A DNA stretch of 64,000 bases from Corticium candelabrum (GCF_963422355.1 NC_085098.1:762621-826620); one strand, 5' to 3'. Positions 1 through 24,268 are shown, counted from the first letter of the stretch. Numbers and translations: made by a program. The notes: generated by a model not told the origin, from the sequence alone.

Positions 1-981
1 GACTTGTCACCTAGATCATAGTGGAAATGGGTAAACAATAAGGAGCACACACTCTGTGTTTGGCAGTAGACAAGAACCCTTGGACAGTTGATTTGCTTGA
101 ACTTTACCAGCCTCAGCAAGAAATCGAACGTAGCTTCAACATCAGAACGTACTCTCTGCACAGCTAGGAAGATGTTATCACACTCTGGGCTCTTAGTAAT
201 CAGATAGCATCTGCCAGACATTCCTAAACAACTCACAATGATCTCTTGTGTTGCCTTGGACGCCGTTGCTGTCAAGGCTAGAATTGGAGAGCACACCAGA
301 GACCTTAGCTCTCCAACAAGACCGCACCAGACACGAAACGGTTCATCCTCATCCTCCTCTACTAGCTCTGGTCTAGCAAGGCCGCCCTATATATTTAAAG
401 CGACATTCGATTACGCCAACCTACACATAACAGACAGTGTCAGCCTCACCACTGAACAACCGTATGAACTTCATCTGCAACGATCGCTACAACACTATCA
501 CAGAAAACGCCTTCTTGAAGCGCTAATCGCCATGTTTTCTGTCCAACTAGAATTTCAGGGCTTCCAAATACGATTTCAAACTTTCCAGCCTTTATCTCCT
601 TGTCAGTAGCTTGGCTGGCACCTATCATAGAAGCACGAACACAGCACTCGGTCAGGTCCACAACCTGGTCTTTCATCAAAGACAACAACGGCGCCACAAC
701 AAGAACAATAGGGTCGATAGCAAACGCCCTCGAATAGCCCACAGTTCGCAAAACCTTGCAAACGTTGGGTAGCAAGTGAAAAATCAGTGACTTCCCAACC
801 CCGTGGAGAGGCAAGCCAGAACATTGTCACCCCGGACAAGTTGACTCAGCGCCAAGCGTTGCAGAGGCTTCACAGACGCAATCTCAAACTGGGGACAAGA
901 CTGGTCAATAGCAATTGCCATTGCATCGTCGGAAATTGATGAATGAACGTGACACGATCCATCTTCCGAAGGCAACGCCAT
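1..981 (-). pseudogene. RecQ-like ATP-dependent DNA helicase, broken, 5' part only
   Basis: The minus strand reads as the N-terminal half of a RecQ-family superfamily 2 helicase, an ATP-driven 3'-5' DNA unwinding enzyme. From the ATG at 981 a conserved stretch (PLQRLALSQLVRGDNVLACL) leads to the P-loop. The frame then slips by one base inside the P-loop and continues as GVGKSLIFHLLP, VLVVAPLLSLMKDQV (motif Ia) and ADEVHTVVQW (the DExH box, DEVH). A GT..AG gap at 387-449 may be a short intron, but the codon phases do not close. The reading resumes below 386 with LALTATASKATQEIIV (motif III) and PRVLVYCQTQS, and leaves the window at base 1. The family assignment is from motif order. The frameshift and the bad splice phase suggest a pseudogene or a sequence error. 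Confidence 0.62.
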
Positions 982-1218
982 TTGATCTCCCGTTTAGGTA
1001 GATATCCCACTGTGGTATACCACCTGGTACTCTAATAAGTAGTCATCGAGACAATTAACACCATTTGACCAATGAAATCTACCGCACTGAGCGAGCAGCG
1101 ATTGTTGATTGGTGTGAAAACCTATGATTTGCCAAAGGTATGCCTATTTCCGAACTGGCTTTCTGTAGAAGAGCGCCCAGACGTTTCTTTCTTCCTGCCC
1201 ACTCTTGCCCTTTCCCAC
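982..1218. other. Spacer between RecQ-like ATG and LINE 3' end
   Basis: No gene seen. If the helicase is a real locus, its promoter would lie here on the minus strand. The text is unremarkable and has no clear TATA or repeat. Confidence 0.3.
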
Positions 1219-1740
1219 CTACTCTGTGCTTTGTTTAAGTAGGCGCCTGTAGAAACATCTGGGATCCGAGGCTATAGGGCCCCCAAAACCAAAGTGTTCA
1301 AAAACCAGTGAAATACATGTTGTATCAGATCCTGCTATAGACTGCTGTTGACCATATTTTGTCATTTTGCGTTTTTCTCTCAACTCAGCTGCATAACCTG
1401 ATATTTTGGCAGCTGATTGTATGGTGTCACAAGAATGTGGATGAGCAAGTGAAATGTCCAGCTCTTTTGTCAAGTGTCCAGTAGGATCATATGTTGTTAT
1501 ATCCGGCCTGTTTTCAGAGTCAGTATACCTATTTCTTGGCTCGACTTGATGAGGAATATTTACTTTGTCTAAACATTTAGCCCAAGTTGACACAATTGTA
1601 TTGTGTTGCCATACTGGGCCACTGCCAAACTTGCAGGTCAATAGATGATAACCATGTTCATCAAGGCTTCTACCACAATCACACTTGGTAACAATCTGGG
1701 AATATGGTAAAGGAATACCAAGTCTCAAAAATGCTGCCAT
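1219..1740 (-). pseudogene. LINE C-terminal CCHC and restriction-like endonuclease region
   Basis: The frame contains CDCGRSLDEHGYHLLTC, a Cys-x-Cys-x7-His-x4-Cys knuckle, followed about 50 residues later by RNRYTDSENRPDI and KELDISLAHPH. The spaced Pro-Asp and Asp residues after a CCHC knuckle are the usual order in restriction-like endonucleases of R2-type LINEs, which make the first-strand nick. The domain call is from motif spacing only. The frame ends at 1219 and no clear 3' tail or poly(A) follows. Confidence 0.6.
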
Positions 1741-2223
1741 ACAAAATTCTGAGGACTTTTAAAACAAATTTTGGTACTGAAGGAATAGTTTGAAGCCATG
1801 ATCCTGCTCCACGTCCCTGACATGACTTTATCCTTGCAGCATGTTTGACAGAGGATGCTTGCATAACACATGTTGCTGCATTCCCTTCAGCAATATCCAA
1901 CCTCAGGCAAGTTTGGAGTTTTACTGGATTTGCCAAAAGCCCAGACAAAGACTGAGGTATGAGTGTCTCTCCATCTGATCCTAAGGTGGAAGGAAGGCTT
2001 GCTATTGCCTTGCAAAGATGCAGATAGAAAGGAGGCGGACTCACACAGTTGAGGCTGTCACATAGATCTATTCTAGATGGAAATCTTTGAGGAATGGTGC
2101 TCATTGAATAGTACCACAAACCCACAAAAGCAGCAGCAGAGATTTGTGTCAAGTTTGTAATGCCAAAACCTCCCAACTTGATCTTAAGATATGCTTGCTT
2201 CCATGTCAGCTCGTCAAGTGCAC

Positions 2224-3267
2224 TCAACCCCAATATTGCTGCAAAGTATCTCTTGATAGCTGATCATGAAAGTGACAAGCTTGGTGTAAAACTGGAGGAG
2301 GCACACTCCTTGCTAAATGATTCAGTGTAGACACATGACGGTACCGCAGTAAGAGAAGTGCACTTTGAGGATCATTCAAGTTGAGCAGTTGAGAATAAAA
2401 GCCTTCACCTGCAGCCGCTGATTTGCTACATCTAGACTGGACATAAAAATCATTGCCAATAGGCACCCCAAAAATATCAACACCAGACAATACTATGGGA
2501 ACTGAGAATCTGTTTACATTAATCTCATTGGCTGATGGCAAATATATTTCACACTTTCTATCACAAATTTCAAGTTGATTTTTGAAACTCTTTCCGTAGA
2601 TCAGTTGGCACTGACTCATACTGTTGACTATAGCCAACCACAAAGACGTCATCCAAGTAAGCCAAAATAGTTAAATTGCTATGCTTCTTTTGAAGCCTAT
2701 TGATAACTGTTTGTATAGACAAAGCAAATAGGAATGGACCTAAGGAGTCACCTTGGTGAACCCCTTCTTCTGATGGAATAACTGACACAGATTTACCATT
2801 GAAGTACAGCAATGGACTTGTGATTCCATACATTTGTTGGACATGAGCATGAATTTGGGGAAGTGAATTATCACCTCATCCAAAAATTGTTGTCTTGACA
2901 CACTATTGAAGGCATTTGATATGTCTGTTTTAAGAATTCCCAATTCTGAATCCGACTCTAGCAGCATTTGGATGTGGTGGACTAATATTTCTGATCCTCC
3001 TGGCACAGTTACCCCATGTTGAAAGGGAGCGAAGTAAGTTGCAAGATCTTACTTTAACTGAAGGCAAATAATCTTTGCAGTTAATCACCTTAGTGTCTCA
3101 CCTATTGCGATGGGTCTAACATCTCTGTTTCCCTTAGGAAGAGCAATCAATCTTGATGCTGTAAATAAAGGAGATATGTTGGCAGGTAAGAGACCTTTCG
3201 CAATGTGGCGACAAGCTCCAAACAGGAGATCACAGGTGAGAATGTTCTCCAGTAGTAGACGTAGGTG
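2224..3267 (-). pseudogene. LINE reverse transcriptase core, frameshifted
   Basis: Three overlapping minus-strand frames together hold the RT fingers and palm: LKTDISNAFNSVSR (first catalytic Asp), EGVHQGDSLGPFLFAL, and LAYLDDVFVVG (paired catalytic Asp). All catalytic aspartates are still readable, but frame changes near 2,650 and 2,800 and stops near 3,050 split the protein. The segment joins the pre-RT linker above 3268 and the thumb and C-terminal region below 2224. Confidence 0.75.
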
Positions 3268-3890
3268 CTAATACCTCCAGCCCAAAGGACCAGCACCCGA
3301 CCCTCTTAGTGCTCTCCTCAATGCCTCCAAGAAAACAGACCTTTTCAAGTCTATCTGAGGGGTGTTCACAGTAGAAAGACGTAATTCTTCTGATTGACTA
3401 GGATGTTTGGCTTTCAATTTCTCCTCAATTTCTGGTGACGGTGGTGTCAAACCATCACTTGTAAGGATTCTTGCGGCACGAGACAATTCACCACACTTGA
3501 CAGATTTCAGTGTAGCTCTATACGTTTCCTCCTGATTTTGCTCGGACGACGTATTGGCTTTCCGAGATTCTTTGTTTGATGACTGCAAATTCACTAATTC
3601 TTTCCAGTGAAAACGTAGGAAACGTTGATAATAGCTTTCACGCCATTCAAACCGGATTTCCCTTTTGAGTGTGGTTTCAGAATCACACAAGGAAGCAACA
3701 AACGAAGTTTCCAACCACCTTCGTATTCTGGTTCTTCCTTGATTTTACGTAAAGGAATTAGGCAACAATCATAGAAAGTTGATCGGAGAGCAGGAAGTAC
3801 ATACTCGACGGAACGCACCGTTAGGGATTGTAAAAAGGCATCAATAGAGATTGAATTTAGCCACCTCCAGGCTTCCTGCTGAGCATTTGA

Positions 3891-4298
3891 CTATTTCTCA
3901 ATGATCTCAGGAGTTTGGGCAGAACAAACAGAAGACTGAGAAGCCCAAAAACCACCGTCTACATCGACATCGCTATCTCTTTGCGTGGGAGTGGCTCTTT
4001 TCACCGTTGAAGATGACAATGACGAAATGAGAGACGTGTTGCATTTAGATACATGTTGATTGAGATGAGTGAACCATTGATGACATGTAGGGCACTGAAC
4101 TAGATTATCTTCTCTCACAAAATGAGTGGAACATTTGCTCGGGTCGTGAGATGAACGGAAATGAGCCAAAACTCTCCAGAAAGGACCTTCGTACTTGCAA
4201 TTTGGAGCAGGACAACTCACAGTAGCCATAACAACGAAACGTCTCAGGAAATGAAGAAATAGAAGAGAGACGAAAAATTCAAACCAACACCACCACAT
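3891..4298 (-). pseudogene. LINE N-terminal zinc-finger segment
   Basis: The open frame carries two Cys/His pairs: CPAPNCKYEG followed by HFRSSH, and CPTCHQWFTHLNQHVSKC. This is the layout of the DNA-binding N-terminus of R2-type LINE proteins, where the fingers help choose the target site. A Ser-rich linker follows and the frame stops at 3891. The likely start is the ATG inside the frame (MATVSCPAPN) rather than the most upstream one, because the fingers follow it at once. It belongs to the LINE that continues at lower coordinates. Confidence 0.6.
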
Positions 4299-4303
4299 CC
4301 GGG

Positions 4304-4304
4304 A

Positions 4305-4349
<45 letters not shown>
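4304..4349. repeat. (GACA)n microsatellite
   Basis: About eleven GACA units directly abut the 5' end of the LINE. A shorter GACA run sits near 4,482-4,500. Confidence 0.95.
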
Positions 4350-4719
4350 GCTACTCTTAAGACTCTGCGTTTGATGTAAATGGCATAGGTGGTTTTAGCC
4401 TTTTTAAGTTTGAGACAGAGACAAGGATTAGAGTGTATTTAGTGTTGTAATTGTGCTTAAAATGTACTGAAATAAATGAAGACAGACAGACAGACAGACA
4501 AACAACAGGTTCACTTGTTATATGTATATCTGTGTATATAATTAAATAAATTTGTAATTCATTTGTTTACTGCTTGGGTCTGTAAATGTATGCCCTCTCA
4601 CCGTTTATCACACTCGTCTGAGGATAACCCCAACCCCTCGTGCTTGTAAAAGCCAGCTATCACGCTAATCATAGGATAACCTATACACATCTAGCAGTAT
4701 CATACAGATCTAACTAATA
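4350..4719. other. AT-rich intergenic stretch
   Basis: No gene seen. It holds a small second GACA run and otherwise plain AT-rich text up to the next TIR element. Confidence 0.4.
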
Positions 4720-5165
4720 CCGGCTTTTACACTAGACGATTTGACTCGAGCCAAACTGGCCCGTGCTCATTTGGCCTCGTGTAAACGATGTTGGCTCAAG
4801 CTAAGTGCATTGAGCCCGTGCTAAATTAGTCCAAGCTAAACCTAACCACATGTACATATTTTCATGTTATTGGGCAACAATACATATAGTATATATAACA
4901 ATACATGTAGTATATTTCCCTCTACATATTCCCGTATTTTTCGTACTTCTTGATGAACATGTCAAAGAATCTTTCAGAAAGGTTTTGTGCCGGAATCAAC
5001 AAAATAAGATTAGAAGCAAAAACAGTAATGTCTTCTTCATGCTCTTGCGCAAAGCATGCCAAACGCACCACCACACCCAGTTAGTCCGGATAGTCTAAAC
5101 ACGCCACCAATCATGCCAAATTACCACGGGCCAGGCTCAAGTCAAATGGTCTAGTGTAAAGCCGG
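4720..5165. mobile_element. TIR element (MITE) with TA target duplication
   Basis: Imperfect terminal inverted repeats of roughly 50 bp start CCGGCTTTTACACTAGACGA on the left and, read inward from the right, CCGGCTTTACACTAGACCAT. They continue with matching TTTGACTYGAGCC and GGCCCGTG blocks. TA lies at both borders, as expected for Tc1/mariner or pogo relatives. The inside has no transposase, so this is a non-autonomous copy of about 446 bp. Confidence 0.75.
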
Positions 5166-18237
<13,072 letters not shown>

Positions 18238-18532
18238 TACAGTTCATGGAATGTTGGTTTGATTGCAGAATAGAGAGTTAACATTTCCATGTACATGTTG
18301 TTTATACTATTGCTAGACCCTCAGCTGCCAACTTAGTGTTCATCCACCTTGAATCTTATTAGTCAGAGCCAATGAAGAGCGTGAAAAGGGGCCGAACACA
18401 TTGACTGGCACATGGGATTGTATGTTTAATAGCTGTGCGTGCAAAGACATAATCACATCGACTGGCATACTGATTAACACCAGCAATAACAATGAGTGCA
18501 TTCCAATTTTTCGTCCAGCCACAGGCACTAAC

Positions 18533-18631
18533 TAGCCTTGCCCCAGACGCAGTGTGGATTGCAGTCCCAGATGCGCTGCCATTACCACTACATCGGGGAC
18601 TGCAATCCACACTGCGTCTAGGGCAAGGCTA
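18533..18631. mobile_element. Short foldback element with 9-bp target duplication
   Basis: A hairpin of 99 bp: two arms of about 38 bp that are nearly perfect inverted copies (TAGCCTTGCCCCAGACGCAG outermost) around a loop of about 20 bp. It is flanked on both sides by GGCACTAAC, a 9-bp direct repeat. TAG..CTA termini plus 9-bp duplication match two larger foldbacks in this window and suggest a Mutator-type transposase supplied in trans. Confidence 0.8.
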
Positions 18632-18844
18632 GGCACTAACCCTCCTTGGGTTAACTTAATTAACAACCTGAGTTTTTTTAGTAAAAACAGCGCTCACTCT
18701 GAAGAGGGCTACACATACATGACCAATCAAAGACACATAAAAGACAGTTGTGAAGAGCATCCAATTTATTCACCTGATTGTGTCTTTGCCCACTTGGGAA
18801 GCTATTCATGTGTATGTTGCGACATGGCTATGTTTCTTCCTGTC

Positions 18845-20680
18845 TAACAGAAGGAATTGTGGTTCCGATTCAGCAAACTATAGAGGAATAACGTTTCTGT
18901 TATTTGTAAGATCCTTGAACTTGCCATAGCTGAACATTGTGAGGAGACATTGACTTCAAATCTTCAGTTTGGATTTTAATTAAAATAAGTCAAAACATAG
19001 CAGTACAATGTGCACTTTTTTTGATTCGATAAACTGCAGAATACTATAAACGAGATCTCCAGTATGCGCTGTTTTCTGGATGGATCTAGGCTTGTGATAG
19101 AATCAGTCATGACATTTTGTTTGAGATTCATAAGAGAAATGGTCTTAATCTATTATTGCTGAGGATTCTGGAGTTGCTACAAGAACATGAACTTGAGAGT
19201 TTGCTGGTGTCAAATGGTGTCTGAGCAGTTTGATGTTTCAGGTGGAGTACGACAAGGAGGAATTCTGTTGCTTTTGCTGTTTATGGTGTACATTAATAAT
19301 GACTTGCTAGTCCAATTAGCTCAATAAGAAAGAGGATGTTCGATTGGACACTGTTGTGTTGGAGCAGCAGATGATATTTGCATTATGTCAGCTTCTGTAA
19401 GTGGACTGCAATCCTTGTTGGATATGTATTTTGCTTTTGCAGAAGTTAATGACTTGCAAATTTAACTGAGAGAAAAAAGTGTATTAGATTACAACAGTTC
19501 TTTTTCCAGATGTGTTTCGTGGAGGCTGTAAATTGGAAATTGCTGATCCGTGTATCATCTGGGAAATGTTAGACTCGTACCCAGTCCTCCTCCTCGCGCG
19601 CTCCACGTGTTTTGGCACGTGCTTTGTGTTCCACTTGCCAGGAGATTATGTCACGTGAACAACTAGTTCTTCACGTGGTATGTTTTCGGTGTGTTGATTG
19701 GTCAAAACTGTAACGCGAGACGAAAAAATGTTGTTACAAAGGCACGCGTAGGATGCTATTAGAATGAATTGAGTAGCAATTAATTACCATGACAATTAGA
19801 CAGTTATTAGAAATTGTTATCAATAGTTGTCGTCACGCAAGGTGCTAGCTCACTAGTGTTGCTTGACAGCTCTGCTGTGGACATCCTGACGATAACGTCT
19901 TCTCCAGCCAGAATTGACAGAGATGTCTCTAGCTGTTCAGTACGAAGTGAATGGTAGCCAATAGACGACAGGAGCGCGTACAAGGTGCATTCGCTACCGC
20001 TAGTGAAGCTACAATGTTCATGAAGCGAGGTTTTCGCTCGTCGCAACGAAAACGATCTACTTTGTAACTCTAATTTCTGAACAGTCCCTAGAAAGAGCGT
20101 AAAGCTTTGTGTTTTTACTCGACACCCTATTATCTGTGCAGGTGGCAACAATTTACCGGATCGGTTTCTAATTAGACTAATGAAATAAATGGTCACATGA
20201 CATAATATGTTACCAGTCCTCCTGGCAAGCGGTACAAAAAGTACGTGCCAAAACACGTGGAACGCGCTAGGAGGAGGACTGGGTACGAGTCTAGGGAAAT
20301 GTGACAATCCAATCTGCGTCATAAGTCCTTGCTCAATTGATGCTGAATTTGGACTTGGAATAAGTCTGATTTAAAATAGAATAAGTGTTGGGTAGAACAA
20401 AACAGTAAGAAGAATTTGTGGTGTTGGAAGGACAACAGTTGAACTCATGCTGGTGGTTTTGCAACAGGGTTGCTATACCTTTGATTGACGGTGAGAGAGA
20501 GAAACTTCATTTTATGCCATCACTGCTGAAGTCTTCGAATGAGGTCATTCATTATGTGTTTCTGTTCTTGGATGCTCTATGAATTCATTATTCAGCTCTA
20601 TCAGGGGAGTAGAATCACTCTACGGTGTTGTCTGCAGAGACTCTCCACAGATTCTAGAGACTTTGCTAGAACTCTATTTC
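18845..20680 (+). pseudogene. LINE reverse transcriptase relic, interrupted
   Basis: Scattered frames on the plus strand give SANYRGITF (start of RT), GVRQGGILLLLLFMVYIN (the QG..P block, worn) and GAADDIC in the place of the YxDD box. This order and spacing are those of a non-LTR reverse transcriptase, probably of the CR1/jockey side. Many stops make it a fossil. A foldback element splits it at 19,570. Confidence 0.55.
19570..20293. mobile_element. Foldback/TIR element with 9-bp target duplication
   Basis: Terminal inverted repeats of about 75 bp begin TAGACTCGTACCCAGTCCTC on both strands, with a few mismatches. GGGAAATGT flanks both sides as a 9-bp direct repeat. The 724-bp element sits inside the LINE relic, so it is younger. 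An open minus-strand frame (171 codons) runs across its right end, but it crosses the TIR border and resembles nothing known to me, so I do not call it a gene. Confidence 0.8.
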
Positions 20681-21023
20681 TGAGGATGATAGAGACTGTG
20701 CAGTTATAGCTATGGAATGGATGAAAAGACCATCATATGTTAGTCGGGGGAGGGGGAGGGGTTTATCACAGCTTTCTTTTGGGCCTAGTATTTTTCTTAT
20801 TTGTATTTTCTTTTTCACACTAGGTATTTCTGTGTGACATAGCAATAACAATGAATAGAGAAGCACATTACAGTGCTAAATTCTCGGCCGGTGTATGTAA
20901 TCACATCTCGTCACGTGATAATGTTTTAGCCCAACCCACTCGTCTCAGCTAAGGTTTCCAATGCATTCATTTAGCTAAACAAAGGTGCAATCCAGACTTG
21001 CGTACTGTACTTATAGGTCTCAG

Positions 21024-21106
21024 TAGTCTCGCGTAGCCAAACCCCTCCCCTTTTTATATTTACCGGCAGATATAAAAAAGGGGAGGGGTTTGGCTACGCG
21101 AAACTA
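21024..21106. mobile_element. Short foldback (GCGTAGCC family)
   Basis: An 83-bp hairpin: TAGTCTCGCGTAGCCAAACC runs in from the left and nearly its exact complement ends GGCTACGCGAAACTA on the right, around a loop with TTTACCGGCAGA. Related ends are seen at 36,850 (single arm), 47,017-47,747 and 61,290. The flanks do not show a clean 9-bp repeat. Confidence 0.65.
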
Positions 21107-21126
21107 ACAGGTTAGTCGCTTCGTCT

Positions 21127-21450
21127 GACAAACAGACGCGCTGTCACAATGCACGTTCCTCTTCGCAAATTCCTGTGGAGCGCCAAATTTCTGTTGAAGA
21201 CGACACTATTGATTTTTGCAACAACACCGCGGCCGCTCAGCCACGCACACCGAAAATTCAAGCTGTCAAACTGCAGAACCACTATGCAGAAACACTGAAA
21301 CAAGCAAAATATTTCAAGTCAAGTACACCTACACGTACCGCATGGCGCCTGAATCCAGCACCTTCGCTCTCTAGACGCGTGGTTGTTGGTAGGAAAACAA
21401 GCACGTGCAAATGTAGACTAGGCATTGTTAAGCCTAGGTGTAGCGAGTGA
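21127..21450 (+). CDS. Unrecognised open frame
   Basis: An open frame without an early ATG runs through PVERQISVEDDTIDF, PKIQAVKLQNHYAETLKQAK and a Lys/Cys-rich end (GRKTSTCKCRLG). It reads more like protein than the surrounding text and is GC-richer, but I do not know the family. It may be an exon of an unseen gene or a transposon fragment. No splice sites are clear. Confidence 0.2.
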   Translation, partial: DKQTRCHNARSSSQIPVERQISVEDDTIDFCNNTAAAQPRTPKIQAVKLQNHYAETLKQAKYFKSSTPTRTAWRLNPAPSLSRRVVVGRKTSTCKCRLGIVKPRCSE

Positions 21451-22235
21451 TCTAGTAGTCGTCCTACCGGAAGTGGCGACCGACCGACTAGACGGAAACG
21501 ACCATGTAAGCAACTTGAGAATGTGTAGCGTGCGTTCACTGTTATCGCTCGTGTTATCTCGACATACGAATGGTTGTTGGAGCTTGTCCGCTAGTTTAGA
21601 CGGAGTCACGCAGTACATTCCAATTTTGAGTACTGATCATGACTTTCGAGTGTACCTTCGAGTGTACCGTCGAGGTAATAGCCAACGGAGAGTAAGTGAA
21701 TCTGCGACAAAGCACCGCACCGAAGTGATTTACCGTACTCTTGATGATAATTAAGACTCCCTGTCCTTTTTCAGCCACCTGTATAAACAAGTGTCACTCA
21801 GCCATCTGTATAAACAAGTGTTGGGATGCTTGTGTCTAGTAATGTGGACGTGGTGCTAATGTGTGCAGCAAATGTTTGATCTTGTTGAGATTGGAGTATA
21901 CACACCTGTGTCTCGTTGTTGAGGCTAAAATCAATCGTTGCTTGTTCTAGGAACACACGCATAGGTACGTTTCCTGCTATACAGTGCGTTTGGAAGCACA
22001 TTGCTAATTCTACTGTACAACCGAAGTACCCAGGCCGGAACTAGAAAGGGGTCAATTTCTCGGCGCCTAGAGCTCAGCACGGTAGTTCTCCCTTTCATTT
22101 CTATGTAATAAACCATTATATAAAGAAAAGAACTAGACACCATGTACAGGATGGACGCCCGATGGCCGAAATTCTCGTTAAAAAAGAGAGGCGGAGCCGT
22201 AAGATAACATCACGTTCGTCTATTTTGGTCGGTAA
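21451..22235. other. Intergenic stretch before the Gypsy element
   Basis: No gene recognised. A tandem pair TTTCGAGTGTACCTTCGAG at about 21,645 and a duplicated CACTCAGCCAYCTGTATAAA near 21,775-21,815 are the only small repeats. Confidence 0.3.
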
Positions 22236-22368
22236 TGACACTAACGAACACTACAAGTTACCTACATGTTACTATTTAGATTAGAACCTCGTGATTTGTG
22301 TGAGACGCGTTTCCCGCTCTGTACTCGAGTCTATATCAATATAGAAAGAGTCTTAGCTCGCCGCTACA
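22236..22368 (+). repeat. 5' LTR of Gypsy element 1
   Basis: Matches the right LTR through GAGACGCGTTTCCCG, TTATATCAATATAG-type text and CTCGCCGCTACA. The start is eroded (TAACGAACACTACAAG in place of TGTAGCGGACACTACAAA). Confidence 0.8.
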
Positions 22369-22399
22369 TTAGTGGCCCTGACGCCAAGAACGTTATTTC

Positions 22400-22645
22400 A
22401 TGGCAACCGAAGAACACGCGGTGTCGCTCAAGCTGCCAACCTTCTGGACTTCCCAACCAGAGGCTTGGTTCGCACAAGCTGAAGCCCAGTTCGAACTCCG
22501 CAAGGTGACAGCCGATGCAACCAAGTACTTCTACGTCCTTGCAGCCCTAGACCAACAAACAGCAACGAGGTTGATAGACCTCATCAACCTCCCTCCAGAC
22601 GGGGCAAATACAAAACCTTGGCACATTGGGCCTAAGTCACTGTGA
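22400..22645 (+). pseudogene. Gypsy gag N-terminus
   Basis: Starts MATEEHAVSLKLPTFW, followed by PEAWFAQAEAQFEL and LAALDQQTATRLIDLI. This is the typical opening of Gypsy gag in animals, where KLPxFW and WFxQxExQF shape the capsid N-terminal domain. The rest of gag and the protease are truncated or lost before RT. Confidence 0.65.
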
Positions 22646-22949
22646 GCGAGCTGTTCATCTGCTCCACTTTTCCCACTATAGGCGACTCAAACGGGAAACG
22701 GCTGGTGGATGCAACAACTTTCATCTCTGTTCCACTTACCCAAACCTCAACGACAACTCCTGCTCCTCACCTCGACGCAATCTCTACTTCCACTGATCAG
22801 TGCGACATTTTGCTGGCTGAATTTCCGGCTATCAAGACGCCTAACCTTGTCCATCAACCTACCAAGCACGGGGTGGAGCATTTCATCACTGCCACAGGCC
22901 CACCCGTTCGTGCTCGTGCTCGTCGCCTACCCCGGATAAGCTAGCAGCC

Positions 22950-24025
22950 TCTAAGGCAGGGTTCAGAAGTATGGACTCCATGGGCATTATACGCAGGTCA
23001 TCCAGTTCTTGGGCATCACTCTTGCACATGGTGCCAAAGCCTCTGGAGGCTGGCGTTTCTGCTGGAACTACAGACGCCTCAATAGCGCTACCGTTTCTGA
23101 CAGGTACCCAGTGCCTCACGTGCAAGATTTCTTCTCACATCTCGAGGGTATGGGTGTATTCTCCAAGGTTGACTTAGTTCGAGGTTTTACCAGATCCCAG
23201 TGGCTGCTGCAGACATCCAAAAAACTGCTATCATCACACTGTTTAGACTTTTTGAGTTTCACAGAATGCCGTTTGGGTTGAAGAACGCTGCTCAAGCTTT
23301 CCAACGCCTGATGGACGCCGTCTGTCACGGGTTAGAGTTTGCCTTCGTCTGCATCGACGACATCTTGGTGACCAGTAAGGACATTGAGACTCACAAGCAA
23401 CACCTTTGTTTGCTGTTTCAGAGACTTCAACAACACGGACTGGTGATCAATGTTTTCAAGTGCCAATTCGGACGTGACAGCCTCGACTTCTTAGGTCATC
23501 GAATCACTCCTGCTGACATCATGCCACTTCCTGACAAAGTATCCGCCATCACTCAACTTGGCCACCAACAGCAGTCAAGAGCTTGCAAGAATTCGTGGGT
23601 ATGATGAATTTCTACAGCAGGTTTATCCCGACTGCTGCTCGGACAATGTTACCGCTATTTGAGACTCTATCAGGCAAACCAAGGACGCTGGTCTGGAATG
23701 AGGATATGGTAGCAGCTTTCCACGATACTAAAACGGCTTTGGCAGATGCAACTCTCCTTCACACCCTCGTCAGAATGCACAGAGTTCTCTCATCACCGAT
23801 GCTTCAGACCTGGCACTGGGAGATGTGCTTCAACAGCTTGTGGACGGTGTCTGGGTACCTCTAGCTTTCTTCAGTCAGAAACTAAGACCACCTGAGAATA
23901 CGTACAGTGCTCTTGACCGTGAATTGCTTGCCCTCTCTATTGGGGAATTCGCCATTCGCTACTTCTTGAAGGTCGACAGTTTATTGCTTTCACGGATCAC
24001 AAACCCCTCACTTTTTGCATGACAA
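22950..24025 (+). pseudogene. Gypsy reverse transcriptase and RNase H, frameshifted
   Basis: Pieces read in order: GGWRFCWNYRRLNSATV, RYPVPHVQDF, FSKVDLVRGF (first catalytic Asp), FHRMPFGLKNAAQAFQRLMD, FVCIDDILV (catalytic Asp pair, CIDD for the usual YIDD), then FLGHRIT and, in RNase H, LAFFSQKLRPPENTYSALDR ELLAL. At least four frame changes are visible. Confidence 0.75.
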
Positions 24026-24268
24026 AAGTGTCGGACTCATGGTCCCATCGCTAGCAACGTCAGGTCTCATATATTTCCGAATTCACTACCGACCTCCGAC
24101 ATGTCCAAGAGAAGGACAACTCAGCAGCAGACACGTTGTCGAGAGCCACAATTGCTGACGTGCAACTGGTGATTGACTATGGTGGCATGGCAACAGCCCA
24201 ACAACAAGATTAAGAAGTACAAGCCTACCGTACAGCGACATCAAACCTAGAAGTGGAGGGTATCCCTT

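Larger units (their letters stand above)
1219..4298 (-). mobile_element. Non-LTR retrotransposon (R2-like, RLE-type LINE), inactive
   Basis: Read on the minus strand, a nearly whole LINE is present in order: zinc finger N-terminus, pre-RT linker, reverse transcriptase with the YLDD catalytic box, then a C-terminal CCHC knuckle and endonuclease-like region. Such elements encode one protein that nicks the target and primes reverse transcription from it. Motifs include GSGAGPLGWRY, VRPIAIGE, VPGGSEILVHH, LKTDISNAFNSVSRQQF, EGVHQGDSLGPFLFAL and LAYLDDVFVVG. At least five frame changes or stops separate the pieces, so the copy is dead. No apurinic-type endonuclease is visible. The RLE-type (R2/NeSL-like) placement is inferred from the C-terminal motifs, and the exact clade is open. 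A GACA array touches the 5' end. Confidence 0.8.

Noticed and set aside
4309..4349. CRISPR-like tandem repeats
   Set aside because: Simple GACA microsatellite without spacers; no cas-like gene, and the DNA is eukaryotic.
19807..20322. 171-codon minus-strand frame
   Set aside because: It crosses the border of a transposable element and its target duplication, and resembles no family I know.
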